A stretch of DNA of 64,000 bases from Alicyclobacillus sp. (GTDB lineage: Bacteria > Bacillota > Bacilli > Alicyclobacillales > Alicyclobacillaceae). Each line of letters opens with the position of its first letter. The stretch's first letter is position 1. Location: positions 1 to 64,000 of the forward strand of contig JAIMBT010000010.1 of NCBI GenBank assembly GCA_023511295.1, written 5' to 3'. The notes under the pieces were generated by a model, which worked only from the letters and a program-made list of their open reading frames with translations, ran no database searches and was not told the DNA's origin. Shown here one piece after another: positions 27,151 to 37,284 of this stretch. A program made the position numbers and the translations under genes.

Positions 27151-28332
27151 TTACGCGCTGGCGGACCGCTTTACGACCACCCAAATCGGCGCATTGACCG
27201 AAGGCAGCGGGACCGCTGTCCCGTTCACCGTCAGCTGCACCACAGGCACCGCCCCGAGTTTAAGGCGCAGCTCTTGACTGCCACTCCACGTCTTCGTCGC
27301 CCCGGACACGATGAAGTCGTTCCCATCCACCACTTTGCCATCCGCCAAGACTTCGACCCAGCTCTGGCCACTCGTCGCGGTCGCGTTCACCACGAGCGGG
27401 CCTGGCGCGGACACCAGCACGGTAAACGTTCCTTGGCCCGGCGTGAACGGTTGAGGGCTGACCACCGCAGACGCACTCGCACCGACGGAATTTCCGGTTT
27501 GTCCCACCTCGTTCGAGGAGCCAGTCGTATTCGTCGCTGCACTGTTCACGGCGTTCGCTTCCGCTGCATTTCCCGTTCCCCCGGATACTGTCCCGTTGCT
27601 CGCCGTGTTCACCGTTGTGCGATTCCCAGTACCGGCTGCGACCGAACCGCCCCGGTGTGTGTGAGGTCCGGACAGCAGCCACCAAGCACCTGCAATCACG
27701 GCGAACGCCGCAACCACAGCGGCGCCCTGACCCCAGGCGCCGCCGCCTCGCCTGCGGCCGCGAGGATGCACGGGTTTCGGATGTGCCGTGCGCGCGGTGG
27801 GCCGCGATGGCGGGGTGTAGGGCAAAGAATCCCGCGCAGCGATGGGCTTTGCTCCTTCCGCTTGCGAGCCGACTGACGTCGCCCTCGGCAACGGCTCCTC
27901 CCGTTCGATGGCCCCAGCGCGCTGTGCCCCGTCCGACCTTCGCGGCGGGTGATCTGGCTCCAACCCTGTCGGCACCGTCACCCCTCCCGAAGTCGAACCG
28001 GTCCGTAGGACGTCATGGTTTGGCGCGCCCTCTCCCTCCGTCCGGGTGTCCAGGCGGCGGTCGCCGTCTCGCTGCGCGGACGGACGGAGCAACTGTTCCG
28101 CGCGCGGCTCATCCACGTATTGTTCGAGGAGCTTCAGACCGTCCAGTCCGACGCACTCCGCATAGGCGCGGACGAATCCGCGCGCGTATACATCCCCCGG
28201 CAGAATGGACCAGTCGCCTGCTTCGAGGGCTTCCAGGTAACGGCGGCGGATCTTGGTCCGCTCTTCGACGTCCTCCAACTCCATTCCGAGCGACAGGCGT
28301 TGCCGGCGCAACGCCGCCCCGAGTTCCTGCAT
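27151..28332 (-). CDS. rodZ: RodZ-like cell-shape protein
   Basis: 393 residues. The N-terminal Xre-type HTH (about 1-70: MQELGAALRRQRLSLGMELE, GDVYARGFVRAYAECVG) binds MreB in the family. A basic, Pro/Arg-rich linker (about 80-200) precedes a single transmembrane helix near 203-221. Then come an Asn/Thr/Ser/Gly-rich linker and a C-terminal beta domain (DUF4115-like). Type II topology: HTH in the cytoplasm, C-terminus outside. The ATG at 28332 is preceded by GGGGGGAG. Neighbours ymfK and pgsA match the Bacillus ymfM locus. Confidence 0.9.
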   Translation of the reverse strand: MQELGAALRRQRLSLGMELEDVEERTKIRRRYLEALEAGDWSILPGDVYARGFVRAYAECVGLDGLKLLEQYVDEPRAEQLLRPSAQRDGDRRLDTRTEGEGAPNHDVLRTGSTSGGVTVPTGLEPDHPPRRSDGAQRAGAIEREEPLPRATSVGSQAEGAKPIAARDSLPYTPPSRPTARTAHPKPVHPRGRRRGGGAWGQGAAVVAAFAVIAGAWWLLSGPHTHRGGSVAAGTGNRTTVNTASNGTVSGGTGNAAEANAVNSAATNTTGSSNEVGQTGNSVGASASAVVSPQPFTPGQGTFTVLVSAPGPLVVNATATSGQSWVEVLADGKVVDGNDFIVSGATKTWSGSQELRLKLGAVPVVQLTVNGTAVPLPSVNAPIWVVVKRSASA

Positions 28333-28355
28333 CCATCTCCCCCCATGTTCCGCGG

Positions 28356-29201
28356 CTACTCGCCCTGCCACTGGGATGCTTGCCGTTCGTACAAGTCGTA
28401 TTGAATCACTTCGTCGGGACTGCGGCGCAGCTCGACGATGAAGTCGAAAACGTCCCACTGGTAGTGCGACCGCTTCACAAAAATATCCGGGTGCTCAATC
28501 ACCACCGGTGCAGGGTAGCCCAGCACTTCGTCCACCAACGCCAGGTGACGTTCATCCCCGCGCAGCGTCGTGACGGCTCCGTCAATCAGATAGACATACC
28601 GCGTGGCATCCGTATCGTAATCCGGCAGCTCCCGAAGCATGGTCTGCTTGAGCAACGTCGACGACACAAACAGCCAGCGCCGGTTTGCGTAAACGCTCGC
28701 GGCCACAATGGATTCCGTCTTCCCAACCCGAGGTTGTCCGCGAAATCCGACAATTTGGCGACCTGGCTTCTTGAACATCTCACCAAGGAAGTCCACCAAC
28801 ACCCCAAGTTCGTCGCGCACGAACCGGTACGTCCGGGCCTCCGTATCGCTGCGTTCGATGAACACGCCGTGTCGAAGTGCGATGCGGTCGCGCAAGGAAG
28901 GCTCCCGCAGGGCGGTCAATTCCACGTCTTCCATTGCATCCGCCATTGCTCGCAGAACTTCGACCCGCTCCGGCCGACGCGTTCGCAACAGGAATCCACG
29001 ACCGTGTTCGGAGACGCTGCCCAACTGGAGGATGTTGAACCCCAGCATCCCGAGGAGAGATGCAACGTCACCCAACAGGCCAGGTCGGTCGTGGAGGATG
29101 TGGTATTGAAAGTAAACCTCATGGCCCACATCCTGTGTCGGTGACAAGGGTTGGGACCGCGACAACGGCGAACCACCGGTTTGACTCTGCTGATTCGACA
29201 C
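28356..29201 (-). CDS. ymfK: YmfK-like protein (DUF3388)
   Basis: 281 residues with the assumed start. An ACT-like N-terminus (YFQYHILHDRPGLLGDVASLLG) is followed by a domain with the P-loop-like GQPRVGKTES and a WLFVSSTLLKQTMLREL segment. B. subtilis YmfK at this locus has no assigned function. The start is uncertain: GTG at 29201 has AAGGGG at about ten bases, a GTG at 29312 would add 37 unconserved residues, and a GTG nearer VGHEVYFQY has a poor binding site. Confidence 0.75.
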   Translation of the reverse strand: MSNQQSQTGGSPLSRSQPLSPTQDVGHEVYFQYHILHDRPGLLGDVASLLGMLGFNILQLGSVSEHGRGFLLRTRRPERVEVLRAMADAMEDVELTALREPSLRDRIALRHGVFIERSDTEARTYRFVRDELGVLVDFLGEMFKKPGRQIVGFRGQPRVGKTESIVAASVYANRRWLFVSSTLLKQTMLRELPDYDTDATRYVYLIDGAVTTLRGDERHLALVDEVLGYPAPVVIEHPDIFVKRSHYQWDVFDFIVELRRSPDEVIQYDLYERQASQWQGE

Positions 29202-29330
29202 GACCCACCAGATCCCCTTTCCGATAATATCGGTGCCACAGTTGGAATCTATACCCCAAGGGTGGATCTCGGCGGGTGGACACCCATCGGATTCTCCAAC
29301 GATGTCGGACACGCGTCCTTGCTACCGAGC

Positions 29331-30368
29331 CTACGGTCCACCGGCAAAGCCCAAGGTCACCCACGTGTGCAAGGCGTTCTGTTCCGGAGTCGGCAAGGTG
29401 TCCCACGCCTGTTGCACTTGTGTCGGGTTCACCTGCACCTGCTGCGAGAGTTGATCAAATTTGGCCATCGCGGGCGCCGTCAATGCCGCCCGATTGACGT
29501 ACACCGAAGCCGCCGCCGTCTCTCCGATGTGGCCCGACGGAACTGGGTTTTTCAGGAACTTCGTCAGCAGCGGCGCCATATCGTTCAACGGTGGCAGGAC
29601 CGGGAAGGCGATGTCGTTGGCGTGGTTCCCGGATGGTGGGGTCAAAGAAACCACCAAGTCACCCGCACTCGTCACCTGTTGCCACTGTGCAGCCGTCAAG
29701 GGACCCAACGCCAGAACGACCCGCGTACTGGAGGCCGGCGGAGTTGAACCAGGGCTTGTCCAGTTCATCGCTTGAACGGACAGGTTCGGTACAACCTGAA
29801 CCGCCCCCGCGAGTGCGGACTGAATCTCCCCTTGAGATGCGCCCGCGTGGTCGATGGAGACGGCGATGGACGACTGTTGGAGGCTCGCCGCTAGCAAACC
29901 CGCAACACTCCCGAGCAGGTAGCCATCGAGGTCCGTTGGTCCCGTGATCACTTGCACGCCTGAGACGAGCGGGACGGCCACCGGCGTGACAACGCAGACC
30001 GATGCGCTGCGCGCTGCTGGTCCTGCCGGAAGGGTTCCATCCCACCCGTCCGGGTTGACCCAAATGTATGTACGCGCCTTGTCCGCCTGCAGGGCCGCGG
30101 CAAAAGCTTGCTGTCCCGTACCGGCTGGCGCGGTGGTGACAAACGGGACGGTCCCAGCCTGCAGGGCCGTCTGTTCCAGAGCAGCGGCAGACCAGCCGGG
30201 CATCGTTCTCGCGAGGCCCATCCAGACCGTCTGCTTCGGCACGGTCGGGTGCATCTCGCTGAGGGGCGGCGCACCGCAGGCGCTCACCAACAGGCCGGCA
30301 GCCAGTGAGGCCGTCGTCAGCCGAACGGTGCGCGGAGTCCGGGAAGTGCGAGGTTGCGTTCGGATCAT
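29331..30368 (-). CDS. Putative lipoprotein of unknown function
   Basis: 345 residues, not confidently recognised. The N-terminus is basic (RTQPRTSRTPRTVRL), then hydrophobic, with the lipobox LVSAC (Cys at residue 31), so it is probably anchored outside the membrane. The mature part is Ala/Pro/Thr-rich. It has a segment GYLLGSVAGLLAASLQQSSI that faintly recalls type-1 periplasmic-binding (BMP-like) proteins; this is only a guess. The ATG at 30368 follows AGGGAAGAG. It is divergent from the small gene at 30473. Confidence 0.65.
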   Translation of the reverse strand: MIRTQPRTSRTPRTVRLTTASLAAGLLVSACGAPPLSEMHPTVPKQTVWMGLARTMPGWSAAALEQTALQAGTVPFVTTAPAGTGQQAFAAALQADKARTYIWVNPDGWDGTLPAGPAARSASVCVVTPVAVPLVSGVQVITGPTDLDGYLLGSVAGLLAASLQQSSIAVSIDHAGASQGEIQSALAGAVQVVPNLSVQAMNWTSPGSTPPASSTRVVLALGPLTAAQWQQVTSAGDLVVSLTPPSGNHANDIAFPVLPPLNDMAPLLTKFLKNPVPSGHIGETAAASVYVNRAALTAPAMAKFDQLSQQVQVNPTQVQQAWDTLPTPEQNALHTWVTLGFAGGP

Positions 30369-30421
30369 GAAATTCTCTTCCCTCATATCTTCCATTGTAT
30401 CATTTTTCATTCTCTTGTCTC

Positions 30422-30450
30422 TTGCGTTTCCCGGCACCACCCAACATAAT
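30422..30450 (+). promoter_or_regulatory. Candidate sigma-A promoter of the small plus-strand gene
   Basis: TTGCGT (30422-30427), 17 bases, CATAAT (30445-30450). Transcription would begin only about 15 bases before the ATG at 30473, leaving just room for the GAGGTGG binding site. Confidence 0.5.
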
Positions 30451-30472
30451 GACAGTGTGAGGTGGGTGAAAA

Positions 30473-30814
30473 ATGCCAACTTTCGGAGGCGAGCACTTGT
30501 CGGTCGCGAAGGCATTGGTCCAGCTGGAGTGTTACTTAAACATGCTGGACATTCCCGTCACCGTGCGAGAGCTGTATGAACGCGCATATCGCCATCGGCG
30601 CGGGGAGCACTACGATGACCGTTGGTTGAACCACCTGCGCGAGAATCCCGAGGTTGCGGGTGCGTTGGATGAACCGTTCACCTCGGACAGCATTGTGGAA
30701 ACCTTGATGCGCACCGGCCACGAGCCCATCGTACGGGCCGTCATGAAAGAAGTGCGCCACCGCGATATTCAATTTCATCAAGTATATATGATTGGCACGC
30801 CGAGACGCTACTGA
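30473..30814 (+). CDS. Small hypothetical protein
   Basis: 113 residues, no family recognised. It is charged, rich in Arg, His and Glu, likely helical (VRELYERAYRHRRGEHYDDRW) and soluble, with no signal peptide. Support for it being a gene: GAGGTGGGTG ribosome binding site at proper distance, an upstream promoter-like element and GC-rich third codon positions like the neighbours. It is the only plus-strand gene in the left 57 kb, transcribed away from the lipoprotein gene and toward the anchored-protein gene. Confidence 0.6.
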   Translation: MPTFGGEHLSVAKALVQLECYLNMLDIPVTVRELYERAYRHRRGEHYDDRWLNHLRENPEVAGALDEPFTSDSIVETLMRTGHEPIVRAVMKEVRHRDIQFHQVYMIGTPRRY

Positions 30815-30917
30815 ACCGCTGCCGGTGGAAGCGACCGATGCGCGTGTGCATCCCTCTGCCCATCGGTCTGCAGCCCGCCGCGGCCACGGCCGCACGCGCG
30901 CCGTCCGTCGACTGCCG

Positions 30918-31487
30918 TTACTGCGTTTCGAACCATCCGTACTTCGACGGATTGTCTCCGCTCGGCTGTAAGGTCTGCATCCACTGCAGGAGCGCGGTAT
31001 CGCTGCTTTGTTGCACTGTGCCAACCGCCCAGTTCGTGAACGCAGCCCGACTCAGCGCTCCCCCCGCCACCAGTTCACCGCCGCTCACAAAGTATAGCTC
31101 CGCATACGTGATGCTCGGGTCCGCTGAAAACACGTCGGATAGGTACTCTTGCATGAGGCTGTCCGTCACGACGGAGTGACTCGACGGCTCGACGTTGGAT
31201 GGAACCTCGATGGTCGCCGTGACGGCCAAACCCCCGCCTGTCGACGAGAGCGCGACCTCTTGGAGCCCTGGAATACCGTCCAACGCCGCTTCCAAGCGTT
31301 CCTGGTCACCGGCGGTGGGGTCTGATACCTGTGCTGACGTTTGTCTGCTCGTTGCAGCGGAGGCTTGGCTCGCCGCACGGGTGTCTGTCACATGTCCGTC
31401 GTGGTGCGAGGCCCACCACCCCGCCGCAGCGAAAATGGCGGCCGCCGCCAGGAATGGCGACAGCGTCCGCTTGGCGCCTCTTTGCAT
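30918..31487 (-). CDS. Hypothetical membrane-anchored protein
   Basis: 189 residues. One N-terminal hydrophobic segment (FLAAAAIFAAAGWWA, about 12-26) follows a basic start, then a Ser/Thr/Ala-rich linker. A small domain follows with alternating strands (ALSSTGGGLAVTATIEVPS) and an acidic helix. It may be a sporulation or envelope accessory protein by location beside spoIIIE, but nothing in the sequence proves it. The ATG is preceded by GGAGGGGGACGG. No terminator separates it from spoIIIE upstream. Confidence 0.6.
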   Translation of the reverse strand: MQRGAKRTLSPFLAAAAIFAAAGWWASHHDGHVTDTRAASQASAATSRQTSAQVSDPTAGDQERLEAALDGIPGLQEVALSSTGGGLAVTATIEVPSNVEPSSHSVVTDSLMQEYLSDVFSADPSITYAELYFVSGGELVAGGALSRAAFTNWAVGTVQQSSDTALLQWMQTLQPSGDNPSKYGWFETQ

Positions 31488-31571
31488 CGTCCGTCCCCCT
31501 CCATCTGTCCCGCCACTACTACTACCACTACTACGGTATGAGGTGGAACGGACAACATGCCTCGCGCGAAC

Positions 31572-34040
31572 CTACTCCGCAGCGCGATGTCCCGATTGAT
31601 AATTGGGTCGCATCGCGGCCCACTGCTCCGGACGCACAAACACCTCCCGCGGCTTGCTTCCTTCAAAGGGACCGACGAGCCCCTCGAGCTCCATTTGGTC
31701 GACAATCCGGGCGGCCCGCGAGTAACCCACGCGGAACCGTCGCTGAATCATCGATACGGACGCTTGACCCGCTTCCACCACCAAGTCGACGGCATCGACA
31801 AACAGGTCGTCGAGATCATGCTGCGTACCGGATGCATCGTCTTGCCCTGCGTCGTTCAAATCCACGGTGTACACGACATTTTGCTGGGATTTCACGTAGT
31901 CGACGAGCTTCTCAATCTCTTCCTCGGACACATACGCGCCCTGGACACGAACGGGTTTCGATGCCCCCACCGGCAGGTACAACATGTCGCCCCGGCCGAG
32001 CAACTTTTCGGCCCCGCCGCCATCGAGAATCGTCCTCGAATCCGCCATGGAGGAGACTGAAAATGCGATGCGGCTTGGGATGTTCGCCTTGATCACACCC
32101 GTGATGACGTCGACCGACGGCCGCTGCGTCGCAACAATCAGGTGGATGCCGGCTGCACGCGCCATCTGTGCAATCCGACAAATGGCATCCTCCACGTCTC
32201 CCGGCGCCACCATCATCAGGTCCGCCAACTCGTCGACAATCACGACGATGTACGGAAGCGGGTCGGCGCCTTCCCTGCGAATCAGATCGTTGTAACGCTC
32301 GATATCGCGGGCACCGCGGTCGGCAAACGCCTGGTAACGAGATTCCATTTCCTCGATGACGCGCTTGAGGGCAAACGCCGCCTTGCGCGGGTCCGTGACC
32401 ACCGGGGCCAACAGGTGTGGAATTCCGTTGTATCCGCTCAGCTCAACCATTTTGGGGTCAATCATCAACAACTTGACTTCGTGTGGTTTCGCACGGACCA
32501 AGATGGATGCAATCATCCCGTTGATACAGACGCTCTTACCAGATCCCGTTGCTCCGGCCACCAACAGGTGCGGCATTTTTTGCAGGTTGCCGACGATGGG
32601 TTGGCCCGAGATGTCCCGTCCCAGGGCCATCGCGAGTTTGCTCGTTTCCCCCTGGAACTCCCGGGATTCCAGCACCTCGCGGAGGGTCACCACCGAGATC
32701 TCGTCGTTCGGCACTTCGATACCCACGACCGATTTTCCCGGGACCGGCGCCTCAATTCGGATGTCGCGTGCCGCAAGTGCCAGCGCGATGTCATCGGTCA
32801 AATTGAGGATACGCGAGACCTTGACACCGACAGCCGGCTGAATTTCGTACCGGGTCACAGCGGGTCCTCGGCTGATCTCCAAGACCTTCGCCTGAACGCC
32901 GAAACTGTCGAGCGTGCGCTCCAACTTTCGGGCATTCTCCTGCACGCTGCGCGGGTCAAACCCGCTGGTCCCCTCGGCCGCCCGGAACAGCGTCAGCGGC
33001 GGAACTTGATAGTTTTCGTCGCGCACCGGCGGACCCACTGGATACGGTTCCATCTCCACGTGCGTCCCAGATCCGCTCGCCTCCCCGCGACCGGCATCCG
33101 CCTTCGGTCGGTTGTTCCGCCGTTCCGGATAGCGCATCACGAGCTGATTGCCGGACTGGGACAAGACGGGCGTTGCAAACGCCCGCCCCGCCTCCATCGC
33201 CTGGGCGTCCGCCGGGGTGTCCTCGGAGAGGGTGTGGCGTGCCGTGAAGTCGTGAACCACGGGTGTCGTCAGAGGCTCGTCGTCTGCAGTCGCTTGACGC
33301 CACTCCCCTTCCACCACGATGGCGTCTGCGTCACTCCGTCGCTTGCCAGGATTTCGACCGGATTTGGCTTCCCGTGCGCTCGCTGACTTGCCGCGGTCCT
33401 TCGTTTTATCCGGGCCAAACAACAACGACACGTACTGTTGACAACCCCGCCACAGGCTCTCGAGCTGGCGCTCCAAAAACCGAGAGCCGCGTTGCACCAC
33501 GGCAACCAACGACAATTGCAACACGAGCAGCAAACCGATGATGGCGAGCACGAACAGGATGATAAACGTACCTATCAAGCTGAACATGGAATGAAACAAA
33601 GAAAAAAAGAGGTAGCCAATCAACCCGCCCCCGACCGCGATGGGGGCGGTCATCGTACCGCCCGAAAAAATCTGGAGCCGCAGTCGCTCAAGCGCCGTCC
33701 AGGTGGCCGCCAGCAAATGCGGATTGCCGTCGGAGTACCGCTGCAACATTTGATAGAAGTCGACTTCCATCATCGTCAACCATGTGACGAGCAGCACCAA
33801 CATACCCATATGGCGGCTGTGCCACGGAAAGCTCGAGCGCTTCACCATGACATAGATGGCACCGTACCCGAGAAAGATGGGGATGAGAAAACTCCACGAA
33901 CCGGCCAGATACACGGCAGCTACGTCCAGCGCACGCCCCACCCAGCCCAACCGGCCTAACGCCAGTGCACTGAGCGTCAGCAGCGCCAACCCAATGAGTT
34001 CATACTGAAAGACCGCTTGCTTCTGTTGCTTCTTTGCCAT
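31572..34040 (-). CDS. spoIIIE: DNA translocase FtsK/SpoIIIE
   Basis: 822-residue septal DNA pump that moves the chromosome into the forespore or resolves trapped DNA. Several N-terminal transmembrane helices lie at about residues 12-160, then a Pro/Arg linker. The RecA-like motor carries Walker A in [10 protein letters not shown] and Walker B ending [14 protein letters not shown]. The winged-helix gamma domain ([19 protein letters not shown]) at the C-terminus reads directional sequences. The ATG at 34040 has GGGAGG seven bases upstream. It follows tepA-ylzJ, as in Bacillus. Confidence 0.96.
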   Translation of the reverse strand: MAKKQQKQAVFQYELIGLALLTLSALALGRLGWVGRALDVAAVYLAGSWSFLIPIFLGYGAIYVMVKRSSFPWHSRHMGMLVLLVTWLTMMEVDFYQMLQRYSDGNPHLLAATWTALERLRLQIFSGGTMTAPIAVGGGLIGYLFFSLFHSMFSLIGTFIILFVLAIIGLLLVLQLSLVAVVQRGSRFLERQLESLWRGCQQYVSLLFGPDKTKDRGKSASAREAKSGRNPGKRRSDADAIVVEGEWRQATADDEPLTTPVVHDFTARHTLSEDTPADAQAMEAGRAFATPVLSQSGNQLVMRYPERRNNRPKADAGRGEASGSGTHVEMEPYPVGPPVRDENYQVPPLTLFRAAEGTSGFDPRSVQENARKLERTLDSFGVQAKVLEISRGPAVTRYEIQPAVGVKVSRILNLTDDIALALAARDIRIEAPVPGKSVVGIEVPNDEISVVTLREVLESREFQGETSKLAMALGRDISGQPIVGNLQKMPHLLVAGATGSGKSVCINGMIASILVRAKPHEVKLLMIDPKMVELSGYNGIPHLLAPVVTDPRKAAFALKRVIEEMESRYQAFADRGARDIERYNDLIRREGADPLPYIVVIVDELADLMMVAPGDVEDAICRIAQMARAAGIHLIVATQRPSVDVITGVIKANIPSRIAFSVSSMADSRTILDGGGAEKLLGRGDMLYLPVGASKPVRVQGAYVSEEEIEKLVDYVKSQQNVVYTVDLNDAGQDDASGTQHDLDDLFVDAVDLVVEAGQASVSMIQRRFRVGYSRAARIVDQMELEGLVGPFEGSKPREVFVRPEQWAAMRPNYQSGHRAAE

Positions 34041-34126
34041 GCTCTGCCTCCCGCGGGTGGATTTGCGTCCAAACCCAACCTTACTGTTCGCGACGGCAAG
34101 AGGCGTTTCCTGCTCCCACGCCCGAT

Positions 34127-34399
34127 TCACGGAGCGGTGGAGTGACTGGCACGTGCGGGGGCGAGCGGATCGAGAAATGTACAGCCAGACAGGTTGAGCA
34201 ACTGCCCGGGCTGCCAATCGGGACGCAGGAAGTGCGCAGGGTCGGTGGACAGAATCCGTTCGATGCGCGCCCTGCCGTCTCCCGTATCGAGCAACGACAT
34301 CGTGACGCCGTTTACGCGTGCGAGCCGGGGTGTACCGGCCGCCTCACCGCTGTCTTGAAAGACGATCTCCGTCGGAAATACACTCCAAAACAAACTCAT
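34127..34399 (-). CDS. ylzJ: YlzJ-like protein
   Basis: 90-residue protein resembling B. subtilis YlzJ: hydrophobic opening [14 protein letters not shown], a central [17 protein letters not shown] segment near the family SSDPMHYMNPEY pattern, and a basic middle. Function is unknown. Its ATG overlaps the tepA stop by four bases (ATGA), so translation is coupled. The last ~20 residues are Pro/Ala-rich and not conserved. Confidence 0.8.
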   Translation of the reverse strand: MSLFWSVFPTEIVFQDSGEAAGTPRLARVNGVTMSLLDTGDGRARIERILSTDPAHFLRPDWQPGQLLNLSGCTFLDPLAPARASHSTAP

Positions 34400-35133
34400 T
34401 GCAACACCTTCGTTTCTTCGGATGCTGCTTTTCGTTGATCAATGAAAGCCGTGAGCTTTGCCATCGCCTCCCCGAGCCCGCCGACCGCGTCCACCAATCC
34501 GTAGCGGACGGCATCTTTCCCGACCACCGTCGTCCCGATGTCCCGCGCCATCTCCCCCGTGTTCAGCATCAACTCACGAAACACCTCTTCTTCAATGCGC
34601 GAGTGTTCGACGACGAACTTGGTGACACGCTCCTGCATGCGTTCGAGGTACTCGAACGACTGCGGAACGCCGATGACCATGCCGGTCAACCGAATCGGAT
34701 GAATGGTCATGGAAGCCGTCTCCGCAATGAACGAGTAATCCGCGCTCACCGCAATCGGAACGCCGATGGAATGACCGCCGCCCAAGACCAGAGAAACCGT
34801 CGGCTTGGTGAGACTGGCCACCATCTCCGCAATGGCCAGACCCGCCTCCACGTCCCCGCCGACGGTGTTGAGCACCAACAGTAAGCCTTCGACTTGCTCA
34901 CTCTGCTCAATGGCGACCAACTGAGGAATCACGTGCTCGTACTTGGTGGTCTTGTTCTGCGGGGGTAGCACCATGTGGCCTTCCACCTGTCCGATGATGG
35001 TGAGGCAATGGATGCGAGACGTCCCACCGTTTGGCGGCGCCGTCTCGCCGAGTGCCGCGATGTTGGCCGCCGTGGGATCGGATTCCACCGGCTGCTCTGC
35101 GGGTGCCGTCTCGCTCGTATATGGCTCGGTCAT
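34396..35133 (-). CDS. tepA: TepA (YmfB), ClpP-like protease
   Basis: 245-residue ClpP/SppA-fold serine protease-like protein. In B. subtilis TepA degrades small acid-soluble spore proteins and has been called translocation-enhancing. The crotonase/ClpP core shows [20 protein letters not shown], the [11 protein letters not shown] serine loop and [10 protein letters not shown] with the histidine. The ATG at 35133 is preferred over one five codons earlier because GGGAG lies eight bases before it. The gene order tepA-ylzJ-spoIIIE is as in Bacillus. Confidence 0.9.
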   Translation of the reverse strand: MTEPYTSETAPAEQPVESDPTAANIAALGETAPPNGGTSRIHCLTIIGQVEGHMVLPPQNKTTKYEHVIPQLVAIEQSEQVEGLLLVLNTVGGDVEAGLAIAEMVASLTKPTVSLVLGGGHSIGVPIAVSADYSFIAETASMTIHPIRLTGMVIGVPQSFEYLERMQERVTKFVVEHSRIEEEVFRELMLNTGEMARDIGTTVVGKDAVRYGLVDAVGGLGEAMAKLTAFIDQRKAASEETKVLQ

Positions 35134-35280
35134 CTTCGCATCTCCCATCTGAATGTCCCAGATTTCCGCTGTTTCCGTTGGGCCAACGCCTGGCGTGCTG
35201 CGTGTAAGGATAGTATGACGTCCCGCACAGACCTGTATGCTTCCGGAACCGTGGCACAGCGCGGCCCAGCACGACCCGAA

Positions 35281-35315
35281 CAAAGAAAAGGAACGCTCGG
35301 GCGGCGAGCGTTCCT
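35281..35315 (-). terminator. Intrinsic terminator of the RNase J gene
   Basis: An 11-bp perfect stem AGGAACGCTCG/CGAGCGTTCCT (35289-35299 and 35305-35315) with a 5-base loop, followed on the minus strand by CTTTTCTTTG. Confidence 0.85.
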
Positions 35316-35363
35316 ATCTCCTACATGGCGGTGATCCGTTCGGCTCATGCGGCCGGAAGCCGT

Positions 35364-37022
35364 TCAGGCCTCCATGATGATGGGCAAGATCATCGGTCGG
35401 CGGCGCGTCTGCTCATACAAGTACCGGCCAAGCGTGTCCCGGACGGCCGTCTTGAGGGAAGACCACTCACTGACGTTGTCGGACACCAACCGCGTGAGCG
35501 TCGCCTCGACCAACTTCGTCGCCTCGTCCAAGAGCGCCTCGGACTCGCGAACGTATACAAATCCCCGGGAGATGATATCCGGCCCCGAGAGGATGCGGCC
35601 CGTTTCTTTGGAGAGCGTCACGACGACGACCAAGATGCCGTCTTGGGATAGCAACTTGCGGTCGCGCAACACGATGTTCCCGACGTCGCCGACACCGAGG
35701 CCATCAATCATGACGGTCCCGGCCGTCACGCGTCCCGCGACGGCCGCACGCCCATTGCCGAACTCGACGACGTCGCCGAGCCCCAGAATGAAGATGTTCT
35801 CCGGGTCCACGCCCACGCTTTGCGCCAACTCCGCATGAGTCTTCTGCATCCGGAACTCACCGTGAACCGGCAGGAAGAACTGCGGTCTCGTCAGGTTCAA
35901 CATCAGCTTCAGTTCTTCCTGGCTCCCGTGACCGGACGCGTGCACGCCCCGATAGATGACGTTGGCGCCCGCCCGGAACAGCTGGTCGATGGTCCGAAAC
36001 ACGTACTTCTCGTTGCCTGGAATCGGCGAGCTGGCCAACACCACCGTATCACCTGGCATGATCTCGATCTTGCGATGCGCCCCTCGCGCCATCCGCGTCA
36101 GGGCAGACATCGGCTCGCCCTGGCTGCCCGTGGATAAAATCAGCACCTTCTCCGGTGGGAACTTGCCAATGTCGTCCGCGTCGATGAGGGTGGCCGGCTG
36201 CACCTGCAGATACCCGAGCTGCGCCGCAATCTGCATGTTGTTCACCATGCTGCGACCGACGACGGCCACCTTGCGGCCATGCCGCTCCGCCGATTCCACC
36301 ACCTGCTGCAGGCGGTGAATGTTGGACGCAAACGTCGCCAGGATGATGCGCCCCGGTGCTTGCATGACGATCTCGTCGATGCGCGCACCGACGACCCGCT
36401 CCGATGGGGTGTATCCCTCGCGCTCCGCATTCGTGCTATCTGCGACGAGGGCGAGTACGCCTCGGTCGCCGTAACTCGCCAGCTTGTGCAGATCTGCCGG
36501 GCGGCCGTCAACCGGCGTGTGGTCGAATTTAAAGTCACCGGTGTGGACGACCAGTCCCTCCGGCGTCTCAATGGCAAATCCACCGGTATCCGGGATACTG
36601 TGGTTGACGTAGAAAAACGAAACCCGAAATACACCGGCTTGAACGACGGTGTCCCCGTCCATCTGGTTCAGCTTCGTCGAGTCCGCCAAGCCGTGTTCCT
36701 TCAACTTCGCCTCAATCAGCCCAAGCGTCAGGCGCGTCCCGTAGACCGGGACGTTCAGGGATTTCAACACGTACGGGAGACCGCCGATATGGTCTTCGTG
36801 CCCGTGCGTGACGAAGATCCCTCGGACCTTGTCCTTGTTTTCCAAGAGGTAGGTGATGTCCGGAATGACCACGTCAATGCCCAACATCTCTTCCTCTGGA
36901 AACTTCAATCCGGCGTCAATCACGATGATATCGTCACCGTACCGGTACACAGTCATGTTTTTGCCGATCTCGCCGACGCCGCCGAGCGACGTGATCGACA
37001 ACTTTTGTCTTTTTCTCGCCAC
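35364..37022 (-). CDS. rnj: Ribonuclease J
   Basis: 552-residue metallo-beta-lactamase/beta-CASP nuclease with 5'-3' exo- and endonuclease activity, central to mRNA turnover. The catalytic motif HGHEDH (residues 73-78) is intact, and the beta-CASP domain and C-terminal part are present (VLILSTGSQGEPMSAL; HVSGH-type element as HASGHGSQEEL). The locus between dapA and tepA is that of B. subtilis rnjB, whose product has degenerate catalytic residues; this one looks active. The GTG at 37022 follows GGAGGT at five bases. A long leader precedes it. Confidence 0.95.
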   Translation of the reverse strand: MARKRQKLSITSLGGVGEIGKNMTVYRYGDDIIVIDAGLKFPEEEMLGIDVVIPDITYLLENKDKVRGIFVTHGHEDHIGGLPYVLKSLNVPVYGTRLTLGLIEAKLKEHGLADSTKLNQMDGDTVVQAGVFRVSFFYVNHSIPDTGGFAIETPEGLVVHTGDFKFDHTPVDGRPADLHKLASYGDRGVLALVADSTNAEREGYTPSERVVGARIDEIVMQAPGRIILATFASNIHRLQQVVESAERHGRKVAVVGRSMVNNMQIAAQLGYLQVQPATLIDADDIGKFPPEKVLILSTGSQGEPMSALTRMARGAHRKIEIMPGDTVVLASSPIPGNEKYVFRTIDQLFRAGANVIYRGVHASGHGSQEELKLMLNLTRPQFFLPVHGEFRMQKTHAELAQSVGVDPENIFILGLGDVVEFGNGRAAVAGRVTAGTVMIDGLGVGDVGNIVLRDRKLLSQDGILVVVVTLSKETGRILSGPDIISRGFVYVRESEALLDEATKLVEATLTRLVSDNVSEWSSLKTAVRDTLGRYLYEQTRRRPMILPIIMEA

Positions 37023-37284
37023 GTTGCACCTCCAAAGATGAATGAATAACGCGCTCCAAAGGGTTCTCGTCCACAGGCATCCACAAGCCTGTCCCCCAAA
37101 AATCGGAACTATCCAAAAAGGCACACAAAACCCCTGTGTCCGAGAACCATGCATTCGCGCCCTTGTCCCCATCCGCCCGCACTGCAGCCAGCCCGCTGCC
37201 GCAGTGTCCCTGGAGAACCGAGGTCGCGCAGAGTGATGATGTTCGTCCTTTGATTGTCAAAGCCGCACCAGTCACCGTACTTCT

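Noticed and set aside
30536-31024. 162-codon minus-strand frame overlapping the small plus-strand gene
   Set aside because: It overlaps both the 30473 gene and the anchored-protein gene, lacks a binding site and has random-looking composition.
31511-31534. Run of CTA/CCA triplets near the start of the anchored-protein gene, considered as a repeat element
   Set aside because: Only seven imperfect triplets; no spacers or larger unit, so it is a short simple-sequence tract.
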